Positions 15,686-23,180 of a stretch of DNA of 53,373 bases are shown here, one piece after another (position 1 is the stretch's first letter; each line of letters starts with the position of its first letter). The DNA comes from Pseudomonadota bacterium. GTDB lineage: Bacteria; Pseudomonadota; Gammaproteobacteria; Burkholderiales; SG8-39. Under the pieces are notes generated by a model that saw only the letters and a program-made list of their open reading frames with translations, had not been told where the DNA came from and did not search any database. The translations under genes and the position numbers were made by a program. Where the stretch lies: contig JANXRZ010000073.1 in assembly GCA_025352885.1 (NCBI GenBank), forward strand, positions 1-53,373, given 5' to 3'.

Positions 15686-17484
15686 ACACGCTCGATCAGG
15701 GCGGGGCGCTTGCGCGCCTTCCGCTTGGAGGCGGCCTGCTGCACGCGCTCTGCGTTTGTCTGTGCCTGATCTTCCTGTTCCCCGCCGACGCCGGCGCCCA
15801 GCGAAAGCCGCGCGCCTCTGCCGTCGCGGAGTCGTCCGATCCACATGCGAAAGTGATGGAGGACGACAAGTATCCGAGCGCCTCGAAATGCAAGAGCTGC
15901 CACGCCCAGATCTACGACGAGTGGCGCAGTTCGAACCACGCCTATGCCGGCATCTCGCCGATGTTTCACAAGTTCGAGCAGAAGATCAATGAGCTCGCTC
16001 CAACGATCGGCGCGTTCTGCGTTCGCTGCCATATGAGCGTCGGCACGGCGCAGGGAGAGGACCGGGCCATGCCGCTGTGGAAACGCAGCCAGGTTTCCCG
16101 CGAAGGGGTCACCTGCATCAGCTGCCACAGGGTGAACGAGCAGTATTCGAAGTCCAATGGCGAACGCCGGATCGAGCCCGGCTCGATCCACGATCCGGTT
16201 TATGGGCCCTTCGAAGGCGACGGCCTCGAAGAAGTGGTCAAGAACCCGGCCAAGTACCGCGTCGCGACGAACAGCGAAGCGCGTGGCACGAAGATCCACA
16301 ACAGCGCGATCAAATTCGAGCAGATTTCCAAGCCCGAGTTCTGCATGTCCTGCCACCAGGTCGCGGTGAACGTAGGCATCAAGCTGGAAGTCGTCTGGGA
16401 CCAGTACCGCTCTTCCCCCGCAAAGGAACAAGGCATCACCTGCCAGGACTGCCACATGGGCAAGACGCCCGGCAAGCCCGACGGCTATGCCACAGGCCCA
16501 GCCGCGAAGATCGGAAATCTCACTGTCAACACCACCCGCAAGCATTCGAACCACGCGTTCTATGGTCCGGGATACCCGATAGCGCATCCGGGCATCTTCC
16601 CGCACAACGAGAATGCCGAGAAATGGGGCATGGAAGACTGGCTGAAGTTCGACTACCGAGCCAAATGGGGCAGCGAGGACTTCGAAGCGGACGTCAAGTC
16701 GGGCAAGCGCAAAGTGACTTTCCCGCCTGCCTGGGCGGACGCTGCCGATCGTTCGAGCGCCTGGGAAGTCGTGCAGGAAAACATCGAGGCGATCGAAAAA
16801 AAGAAGGCCCAGCGCAAGCAGGTCATGGAGAACGGCTCGCGCCTCGACGGCCCGTATTTCGTCTCCGGCCTGAAGGCGGGCGAACCGCTGCGCTTTTCTT
16901 ACAAGGTGACCAATACCGATCCCGGGCATAACCTGCCCTCCGGTTCCCTCGGCGCGCAACCGGAGATCTGGCTGAACGTCGCCCTGATCGGCCCCGATGG
17001 AAAGCGCGTCTGGGAAAGCGGGTATCTCGACTCGAATGGCGACATGGCTGACCTGCACTCTCTCGATGTACGGGCCGGCAAAATGCGTCACGACGACCAG
17101 CTGTTCAACCTGCAGACCAAATTTCTCACCACGAACGTCAAGGGCACCGAGCGCGAGATGTACCTGCCGGTAAATTTCGACGTCGACCAGATCCCGTTCC
17201 TGCGTCCACCGGCCCAGCCGGTCACGGTCATGAACCACCCGCCCTTCGTGCGCATGGAGCAGCGTTCGATCCCGCCGCTAGGCCACAAGATCGCCAAATA
17301 CTCGGTGCCAGCAGAAGTCTTGGCGTCCCCCGGTAAATACCGCCTTGCCGTGCGCCTGCGCAGCCGGGCGGAGCCGATCTACTTCATGCGGTTCGTCGGC
17401 GCCACAAGCGACATGGAGCGCTCGATGAACGAGTGGATGCTCGATATTCATCCGTACAGCGTGGAATTCGAGGTCTCGAAGTGA
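15682..17484 (+). CDS. pentaheme c-type cytochrome with C-terminal beta domain
   Basis: 600 residues from the ATG at 15682, which has a strong GGGGGGAGGA ribosome site and overlaps the previous stop (ATGA). A signal peptide ends near ADAGAQ (about residue 40). Five CxxCH sites lie at residues 70, 113, 145, 221 and 254, resembling the c554-type fold. Residues 420-600 carry no haem and look beta-rich (for example the segment NLPSGSLGAQPEIWLNV), possibly a substrate- or partner-binding domain. I see no catalytic Lys-type haem site (CxxCK). It is a periplasmic electron carrier or enzyme of unknown reaction. The stop overlaps the GTG start of the barrel gene (GTGA). Confidence 0.82.
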   Translation: MNTLDQGGALARLPLGGGLLHALCVCLCLIFLFPADAGAQRKPRASAVAESSDPHAKVMEDDKYPSASKCKSCHAQIYDEWRSSNHAYAGISPMFHKFEQKINELAPTIGAFCVRCHMSVGTAQGEDRAMPLWKRSQVSREGVTCISCHRVNEQYSKSNGERRIEPGSIHDPVYGPFEGDGLEEVVKNPAKYRVATNSEARGTKIHNSAIKFEQISKPEFCMSCHQVAVNVGIKLEVVWDQYRSSPAKEQGITCQDCHMGKTPGKPDGYATGPAAKIGNLTVNTTRKHSNHAFYGPGYPIAHPGIFPHNENAEKWGMEDWLKFDYRAKWGSEDFEADVKSGKRKVTFPPAWADAADRSSAWEVVQENIEAIEKKKAQRKQVMENGSRLDGPYFVSGLKAGEPLRFSYKVTNTDPGHNLPSGSLGAQPEIWLNVALIGPDGKRVWESGYLDSNGDMADLHSLDVRAGKMRHDDQLFNLQTKFLTTNVKGTEREMYLPVNFDVDQIPFLRPPAQPVTVMNHPPFVRMEQRSIPPLGHKIAKYSVPAEVLASPGKYRLAVRLRSRAEPIYFMRFVGATSDMERSMNEWMLDIHPYSVEFEVSK

Positions 17485-18998
17485 GCGCGCGCGTGGTGCC
17501 TGCCTTGCGCGCAGCATGTGTGGCGGCCTTGCTTTTTCAGGCCATGATGCCGACCGCTTTCGCTGCCGACGACGGCGGCAAGCCCGCGATGTCTCCCGGC
17601 GCAGCCCCGGTGCCTCACAAGGAGGACGCATTCGGCGCCGATCCGACTTACGAAACCAAGCCCTATAGCGACGAAGACCAGGTCAAGATTTACGGCGGCA
17701 AGTTCCAGGTACAGACTCCGCGCCCCTTGCTCGAACTCGGCCGGCCGATCTACCAAAGCGGCCCGCTCACGAAGTCGGGCACCGCACTGGGTGAAAAGAA
17801 TCCGGTTTCCCAGGCTTTCTCGATCTACGGCGACTGGCGGACAGCGGTAGCGCGCAACATCAATGGCGGGGCGCGCACGAGTGTGCTGGCTACCCGCCTG
17901 AACCTGGATGTGGACTACCGGTTCACGGCGACAGAGCGCGTGCACGCATTCTTCAGGCCGCTGGACAACGTGGCAGAGTTTTCGCGCTGCGAATTCCAGA
18001 GTAATCGCACCACCAATTGCACAGTGAAACTCGACGCCAAGGCCGATGCCCTGTTCTTCGAAGGCGACCTGGCGGCCATGGTCGCAGGGTGGACCGGCAG
18101 CTACCAGAAGTTCGACCTTGCCTTTGCCGCCGGCAAGATGCCGCTCCTTTTCCAGAACGGCGTGTGGCTCGAAGACGCAATTACCGGCGCGGCCGTCTCC
18201 CTCCCGGGCAAGAACAGCGCGACGCTGGGCATCTCCAACATGGACGTCACGTTCTTCACCGGACAAGGGGATGTAAATACGGGCGGCGTGCGCGACCGCT
18301 TCGGCGTTCCCACTAAGAACCATGTCAAGGTATACGGCGTGACGGCGTTCATCGAGGCCAACCAGGGCTTCTGGGAAGTCGGCTATGCCTACACCGATCC
18401 TCGCAACGAGTTGTCCGACCAGCACTACAACAACTTCGGCCTCGCGTTCACACGGCGCTACGGCGGATGGCTCTCCAACAGTGTCCGGCTGATTCACACG
18501 TACGGCCAGCACCCGAATGCGCCGACGGCCGCCTCCGCAAACGGGACGCTGCTGCTGATCGAGAACTCGTTCGTCACGCGAAGCCCGTCGACACTGGTGC
18601 CGTATCTGAACATGTTCGTCGGCTCAGGCAACCCCCAATCCGTTGCGCGGGCCGTGGACGCCGGCGGGATCCTCAAGAACACCGGCATCAATTTCGAGAC
18701 CGACGGCCTGACCGGTTTTCCAAAGCTGAACGACACGGGTAACAACACCTATGGCGGTGCGCTCGGCGTTGAGTACCTCTTTGCACTCAACCAGCAACTG
18801 GTCTTCGAAATCGCAACCACCCAGCCCCGCGGTGCGCCGGCAAGCCGGACGCTCGTTGGTCGCGAAGTGGGCCTCGGCGTGCGCTACCAGCGTCCACTCG
18901 ACAAAGCGTGGATCTTCCGCGTCGATGCCATGATGGCCGACCGCGCGAATGCCAAAGACGCCGCCGGCGTTCGCGTCGAGCTGCGGCGCAAGTTCTGA
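17481..18998 (+). CDS. predicted outer-membrane beta-barrel protein
   Basis: 505 residues from GTG 17481, chosen because it overlaps the preceding stop as GTGA and puts a signal peptide (ending MPTAFAADD) at the N-terminus. The mature part has alternating hydrophobic strands rich in Tyr, Phe and Gly, many short turns and a terminal RRKF with final Phe, as in outer-membrane barrels. Two cysteines (in SRCEFQSNRTTNC) could form a loop disulfide. It is shorter than MtrB/PioB barrels (about 700 residues) and lacks their N-terminal CxxC. The tight coupling to the pentaheme gene suggests it works with the cytochromes, perhaps as a conduit or porin; this is inference. Confidence 0.75.
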   Translation: MSARVVPALRAACVAALLFQAMMPTAFAADDGGKPAMSPGAAPVPHKEDAFGADPTYETKPYSDEDQVKIYGGKFQVQTPRPLLELGRPIYQSGPLTKSGTALGEKNPVSQAFSIYGDWRTAVARNINGGARTSVLATRLNLDVDYRFTATERVHAFFRPLDNVAEFSRCEFQSNRTTNCTVKLDAKADALFFEGDLAAMVAGWTGSYQKFDLAFAAGKMPLLFQNGVWLEDAITGAAVSLPGKNSATLGISNMDVTFFTGQGDVNTGGVRDRFGVPTKNHVKVYGVTAFIEANQGFWEVGYAYTDPRNELSDQHYNNFGLAFTRRYGGWLSNSVRLIHTYGQHPNAPTAASANGTLLLIENSFVTRSPSTLVPYLNMFVGSGNPQSVARAVDAGGILKNTGINFETDGLTGFPKLNDTGNNTYGGALGVEYLFALNQQLVFEIATTQPRGAPASRTLVGREVGLGVRYQRPLDKAWIFRVDAMMADRANAKDAAGVRVELRRKF

Positions 18999-19014
18999 GG
19001 ACTGCAGCTTACCC

Positions 19015-20289
19015 ATGGCCGTAGCGATCCACTCAGTCGCGCTCCTCTCCGCTGTCCTCACGCTGGTGTACATCGGTTTCCTGGTGCAGGGCGCGTACCG
19101 ACGTCAGACCCGGATGGCGCAATTGCATGTCGAAGAACGCGCGATGCTGCGAGCCCGCCTCGATCTGATCGCGGCGCCAATTGCCAAGGTTGCGGTCGAA
19201 AAGGGCCTGGCGGCCTGGTCCGGGTTCAGGAAGTTCCGCGTGGAGGGGAAGGTCCTTGAAGCCGAATCGTGCTGCTCTTTCTATCTCGCCCCGCACGACG
19301 GGCGCCCGTTGCCTGCCTATCTGCCCGGCCAGTACCTGACCTTCAGGCTGCAGATTCCCGGCCAGGCCCGCGAAGTCACGCGGTGCTATTCCCTCTCGGA
19401 CAGCCCCGATCATACTGATTACTACCGCGTCACCATCAAGCGGATCGCCCCGCCGCCAAGCGCAAAGGACGCGCCTGCAGGCCTGGTATCGAGTCACTTC
19501 CACGACCGCATCCAGGTGGGCGATATCCTCGACGTAAAGGCGCCCAGCGGGCACTTCCACCTCGATGTGGAAAGTCGCACTCCGGTAGTGTTGGTGGGCG
19601 GCGGCATCGGCGTGACGCCGGCGCTTTCCATGCTCAACTATCTCGTGTCTGCGCCAGGCAAGCGCGAGGTCTGGTTTTTCTACGGCGTGCGGAACGGCCA
19701 GGAGCATATGCTCAAGGACTACCTTCGCGAGATCGCCGAGCAGAATCCGAACGTGCACCTGGTGGCGTGTTATTCGGACCCGCTTGCGAGCGATCGCGTG
19801 AACGAAGACTTCCATTTTGGCGAGCGGGTGAGCGTCGACCTTTTCAAGCGCGTGCTCAACGTCAACAATTTCGAGTTCTACATCTGCGGCCCTCCCCCGA
19901 TGATGGAGTCCCTGACCAAGGGATTGGCCGAGTGGGGCGTTCCCGATGACAAGATTCACTTCGAGGCTTTCGGGCCGGCGTCGGTGAAACGTGTGGCAAA
20001 GGCGGAAGGCGCGCCGGTGCCCGATGCTGCCGGGTTCGAGGTTAACTTCGTGCGCTCGAACAAGACCGTCAAGTGGTCTTCGGGTGCCGGTACCCTGCTC
20101 GAGCTTGCCGAAGCGCATGGCATTCGCCTGGATTCAGGTTGTCGTGCCGGAAGCTGCGGCACATGTGTGACGGCAGTGCGCGACGGCAAGGTGAGGTACC
20201 TCGGCGGCAACCCGGATTTCGACATCGAGAAAGGCAGCTGCCTGGCTTGCGTCGCAGTGCCCGACGGCGCCCTGAGCCTGGACGCATGA
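19015..20289 (+). CDS. membrane-anchored FAD/NAD(P) and 2Fe-2S oxidoreductase
   Basis: 424 residues. An N-terminal helix (about 5-27) anchors the protein. A ferredoxin-reductase FAD domain follows with RCYSLS (123-128), then an NAD(P) domain with GGGIGVTP (195-202) and CGPPPMM (291-297). The C-terminal plant-type 2Fe-2S domain has C376-x4-C381-x2-C384 and a distal Cys at 409 or 412. The domain order matches flavohaemoglobin-reductase/phenol-hydroxylase-type electron-transfer proteins with reversed ferredoxin, here tethered to the membrane. It probably passes NAD(P)H electrons into the neighbouring membrane and haem proteins. The ATG at 19015 lies 16 bp after the barrel gene; the ribosome site is weak. 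Confidence 0.85.
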   Translation: MAVAIHSVALLSAVLTLVYIGFLVQGAYRRQTRMAQLHVEERAMLRARLDLIAAPIAKVAVEKGLAAWSGFRKFRVEGKVLEAESCCSFYLAPHDGRPLPAYLPGQYLTFRLQIPGQAREVTRCYSLSDSPDHTDYYRVTIKRIAPPPSAKDAPAGLVSSHFHDRIQVGDILDVKAPSGHFHLDVESRTPVVLVGGGIGVTPALSMLNYLVSAPGKREVWFFYGVRNGQEHMLKDYLREIAEQNPNVHLVACYSDPLASDRVNEDFHFGERVSVDLFKRVLNVNNFEFYICGPPPMMESLTKGLAEWGVPDDKIHFEAFGPASVKRVAKAEGAPVPDAAGFEVNFVRSNKTVKWSSGAGTLLELAEAHGIRLDSGCRAGSCGTCVTAVRDGKVRYLGGNPDFDIEKGSCLACVAVPDGALSLDA

Positions 20290-20290
20290 C

Positions 20291-21280
20291 ATGGCAAGAA
20301 TGAGCAACGCGCAAGGATTGCTGTTCGCCGAGATCACGACCGAGGAGGTCCGCGTCCAGGGTCCGGCCGTCACGACACTCAAAGGCTGGTTTGGCGCCCA
20401 GCAGGTCGGGCAGATCAAATCCCTCGTGACCAACACGGTCAACGAGCAAAAGGGCGTGGTGACGCACACCGTGGGCGACTCGATCCTCAGCAGCTTCGCC
20501 GATCCGATTGCCACGCTGACTGCGGCGCTCGGAATCCAGCGACGGGTCGCGAAAGCGCAGAATCCCTCGACCGGGACAATCGTGAAGGTGCGCATGGGCC
20601 TGGCCTATGGACCGGTCAGGGTGTTCGCCGGCAAGGTTTCTGGAGACGCGGTCACGGCAGCCGGCATCCTGCTCGAACGGGCGCAGGCAAACGAAATCCT
20701 CGCCGACCAGTCGCTGCACGACGCGGTGGGGTCCGTCAAGGACATGCGCTTCGAAGCCTGCGGGCTGATAGAAGGGATCGCGTCGTACCGTGTCGTTTCC
20801 CTGATTGCGCCGAGCGTACCGCTGACCGATGCGCCGACTGTCACCTCCACCCGGACGCCTTTCGTAAAGCCCGAGGCCCCGGTGGACGTGACCCACGCCC
20901 CTGCGGTTGTGACCGACAAGATCGTTCCTGCCACGGCGGGCGCCTCGGCCATCGTGATTTCGTTCGCCGGCACGACGCGCCGTCTCACCCCCTCGGACGG
21001 CGAGATCCTCATCGGCCGGGGCAAAGACGTGCACATCATCGTTCCTGAGATCCATGTGTCACGCAAGCACGCCCGCATCGTGTGGGAGAACGGGCGCGTG
21101 CCCTATCTCGAGAATCTCAGCCAGAACGGTACCTGCGTGCGGTTCAAGGCCACCGGCGAGGAGCACACTTGCATGGCAAGGATGCCGCTGCAAGGCGCGG
21201 GCGAGCTGGCGCTGTGCAGCCGGTTCAGCCAGGTGGCCTCGCCTTCGGAGATCATCGGCTTCGAAGTCGTAGCGCTCTAG
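20291..21280 (+). CDS. degenerate class III cyclase-like domain plus FHA domain
   Basis: 329 residues, cytoplasmic. Residues 8-172 resemble the class III nucleotide cyclase fold: LLFAEI, VGDSILSSF, RMGLAYG and SGDAVTAAG line up with the usual FADI, GD, RIGIHxG and GDxVNxAAR segments. The first metal Asp is Glu (E14) and the transition-state Asn is Thr (T122), so cyclase activity is doubtful. After a Pro/Thr linker, an FHA domain (about 219-310) keeps IGR (241-243), VSRKH (256-260) and SQNGT (277-281), as needed to bind phosphothreonine. It begins 1 bp after the reductase stop, so it belongs to the same operon. It may be a sensor or scaffold. Confidence 0.8.
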   Translation: MARMSNAQGLLFAEITTEEVRVQGPAVTTLKGWFGAQQVGQIKSLVTNTVNEQKGVVTHTVGDSILSSFADPIATLTAALGIQRRVAKAQNPSTGTIVKVRMGLAYGPVRVFAGKVSGDAVTAAGILLERAQANEILADQSLHDAVGSVKDMRFEACGLIEGIASYRVVSLIAPSVPLTDAPTVTSTRTPFVKPEAPVDVTHAPAVVTDKIVPATAGASAIVISFAGTTRRLTPSDGEILIGRGKDVHIIVPEIHVSRKHARIVWENGRVPYLENLSQNGTCVRFKATGEEHTCMARMPLQGAGELALCSRFSQVASPSEIIGFEVVAL

Positions 21281-21387
21281 GAGCCGGCGGGCCTCGCCCG
21301 GTTGGCCGGCTCACTGCCCTCAGCAGGGCACAGTAGCGATACACTGCCGTACCTGTCCGGCCGGACTGCCAGCCCTCCAGCGGACAG
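21281..21387 (+). terminator. cluster of hairpins between the two FHA genes
   Basis: GAGCCGGC (21281-21288) pairs with GCCGGCTC (21305-21312) and holds an inner GGGC/GCCC pair. TGCCCT (21315-21320) pairs with AGGGCA (21325-21330). A 12-bp palindrome GTCCGGCCGGAC lies at 21355-21366, and CTGTCCG (21353-21359) can instead pair with CGGACAG (21381-21387). No T-run follows, so a classical intrinsic terminator is uncertain; a processing or attenuation leader is also possible. Confidence 0.4.
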
Positions 21388-21416
21388 AAGAAGCGGAGCC
21401 GCGCAAGAAAACAACA

Positions 21417-23180
21417 ATGCCGATCAAGGTCAATATTTCGCTGGGCACGGGCGGGCGGTTCAAGCCGGTCTCCAGCCACACGCTGCACGAAAAGCGCATC
21501 ACCATCGGGCGCGACAAGGAGTGCACCCTCACTCTCGAGGATACCCAGAAGCACGTTTCCCGCATGCACGCGGAAATCGAGGAGTCCGACGGAAGCTACT
21601 GGCTGAAAGTGGTCTCGAAGGTCAACCCGGTCATCGTCAACGGCAAGCGGTACGCCTATGACAACCGGCTGCCGCTCCTCGAAGGCGATCAAGTCACCGT
21701 AGGCCTGTATCGGCTCGACGTAGTTTCGGCCGAGGTCGCGCCGCCTGCTCCCAAAAGCGAGCCCAAGCGCGCCGTCGAGCAGCCGGAAGACATTACCTAC
21801 GTTGCCCGTCCGGGTGCCCTTTCCGGGCTCGCCGGACTGAAGAGGGAAGCCCCCGCTGCGCCCGTGGCACCCGCGGCACCTATCAAAGAGGAAGCCAAGC
21901 TGGCTCCGCCGCCCCGGCCGGCGCCTGCAGCACCGCCACCTCCCCAAGCGCCGGCGCCGCCTCCGCGCGTTGTCGCGCCCCTAATCGAGACCGCGTCGGA
22001 AGAAGCGACTTACGTCCCGCCAGCCACGGCAGCCCCGCCCCAGGCACCTGCCCCAAGGACGCCTCCGCCGCATTTCCTTTTGCCGGAGTCCTCGCCGTCG
22101 GATGACGAGGTGACGTACATTCCGCCCGTTTCCGCACGCGGCGGACGCCCGTCGCCGGACATCACGCAGGAGAATTTTTCCGAAGACCTCACCAGCATCA
22201 GTCGCCCCCCGCCCAGGGCGCCGACCGAACCGGTGACCCCCGCCGCGCCTCAGCCGCCGCAGCCTGTCAAAGAAGATGCGTCTCCGGCCGCCTCTTCAGA
22301 CGACCTCGACCTCGACCTTTCGGATGCCTTCGCCGACAGCGAAGAACAAACCGCGGTCCCTCGACCAGCGGTCCCTGCGCAACAGCCAGAGATCGAAGAG
22401 GGCTTTTCCGAAGATCTCACTTACGTAAGACCCCTGCCTCCGAGGCCTGCCGCCAAGGAAGCCCCGCCGTCGCCGCCTGCCGCCACGGCAGAAGCGGACA
22501 GGCTTGCCGAAGAGGAAACGCAGTATCGTCCCTCGGTTCAAAAGGCAGCGCCTGTTCCGACGGTGTCGCCTGTTCCGACAGCGTCGGCTGTTCCGCTCGG
22601 CGCCGATCGTACTGTCCACGCCTTCCTCGAAGGGGCGGGACTGTCCCACCTCAAGGTGCCGAATCCGGAATCCTTCATGCGGGAGACGGGCGTGATGGTT
22701 CGCGCCGCGATCGAAGGCGTGATGATGTTGCTGCTCGCTCGGGAAGAAGCGCAAAAGCAGCTCGGTGCGGTTCCCGAGCACAGTCCTGAGGACAGCCCCC
22801 TCAAATCCATGGCGGATCCGGCCGAAGTGATTGCATTTCTTTTCGACCCGAAGCGCCCGGCAATTGCGGCTGCCGACCCCGTCCAGGCGATTGGCGAGGC
22901 ATGCACCGACCTCCGCGCCCACCAGGTTGCGCTGATGGCCGCAATGCGCGCCGGGATTGCAGGTGCGGTGGCAAGCCTCGATCCCAAGAAGATCGAGCGG
23001 GAGCACGGCGTGAACCTTGGCGGCCTGAATCTCACGAGAAAATCCAAGCTCTGGGATATCTCCGTGGCCCAGCACGAAAAGCTTTCTCGCGAGATCGCGG
23101 AGAATGCCGGCAAGGCGTTTGCCGCCGACATCCTGGCGGCGTATGCGGCCCACCTCCACAAGGTACGTGGTGGTCGTTAG
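21417..23180 (+). CDS. FHA protein with long Pro-rich linker and TagH-like C-terminal domain
   Basis: 587 residues. The N-terminal FHA domain (about 5-105) has IGRDKE (30-35), VSRMHAEI (47-54) and VNG (74-76). A disordered linker rich in Pro, Ala and acidic residues (about 105-395) carries seven acidic-Thr motifs. Residues 398-585 resemble the C-terminal domain of type VI secretion FHA protein TagH (HAFLEGAGL, DSPLKS, AHQVALMAAMRAG, LDPKKIE), but no other type VI gene is in the window. An 18-bp tandem repeat at 22551-22600 encodes PVPT-type repeats. It follows the electron-transfer island after 136 bp. The stop overlaps the convergent CoA-ligase stop. Confidence 0.8.
   Translation: MPIKVNISLGTGGRFKPVSSHTLHEKRITIGRDKECTLTLEDTQKHVSRMHAEIEESDGSYWLKVVSKVNPVIVNGKRYAYDNRLPLLEGDQVTVGLYRLDVVSAEVAPPAPKSEPKRAVEQPEDITYVARPGALSGLAGLKREAPAAPVAPAAPIKEEAKLAPPPRPAPAAPPPPQAPAPPPRVVAPLIETASEEATYVPPATAAPPQAPAPRTPPPHFLLPESSPSDDEVTYIPPVSARGGRPSPDITQENFSEDLTSISRPPPRAPTEPVTPAAPQPPQPVKEDASPAASSDDLDLDLSDAFADSEEQTAVPRPAVPAQQPEIEEGFSEDLTYVRPLPPRPAAKEAPPSPPAATAEADRLAEEETQYRPSVQKAAPVPTVSPVPTASAVPLGADRTVHAFLEGAGLSHLKVPNPESFMRETGVMVRAAIEGVMMLLLAREEAQKQLGAVPEHSPEDSPLKSMADPAEVIAFLFDPKRPAIAAADPVQAIGEACTDLRAHQVALMAAMRAGIAGAVASLDPKKIEREHGVNLGGLNLTRKSKLWDISVAQHEKLSREIAENAGKAFAADILAAYAAHLHKVRGGR
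22551..22600 (+). repeat. 18-bp tandem repeat inside the FHA linker
   Basis: Copies begin at 22551 and 22569 (both CCTGTTCCGA), with a partial third at 22587. They encode successive PVPTVS/PVPTAS/AVP units. Such in-frame repeats can change copy number and alter linker length. Confidence 0.7.

Noticed and set aside
15628..17238. Long minus-strand open frame (536 codons) over the pentaheme gene
   Set aside because: It opposes a gene with signal peptide, five haem motifs and a strong ribosome site; the antisense translation has no domain features.
21355..21387. Mobile-element end suggested by the perfect 12-bp palindrome
   Set aside because: There is no transposase, no target duplication and no partner repeat; it fits better as RNA or DNA secondary structure.
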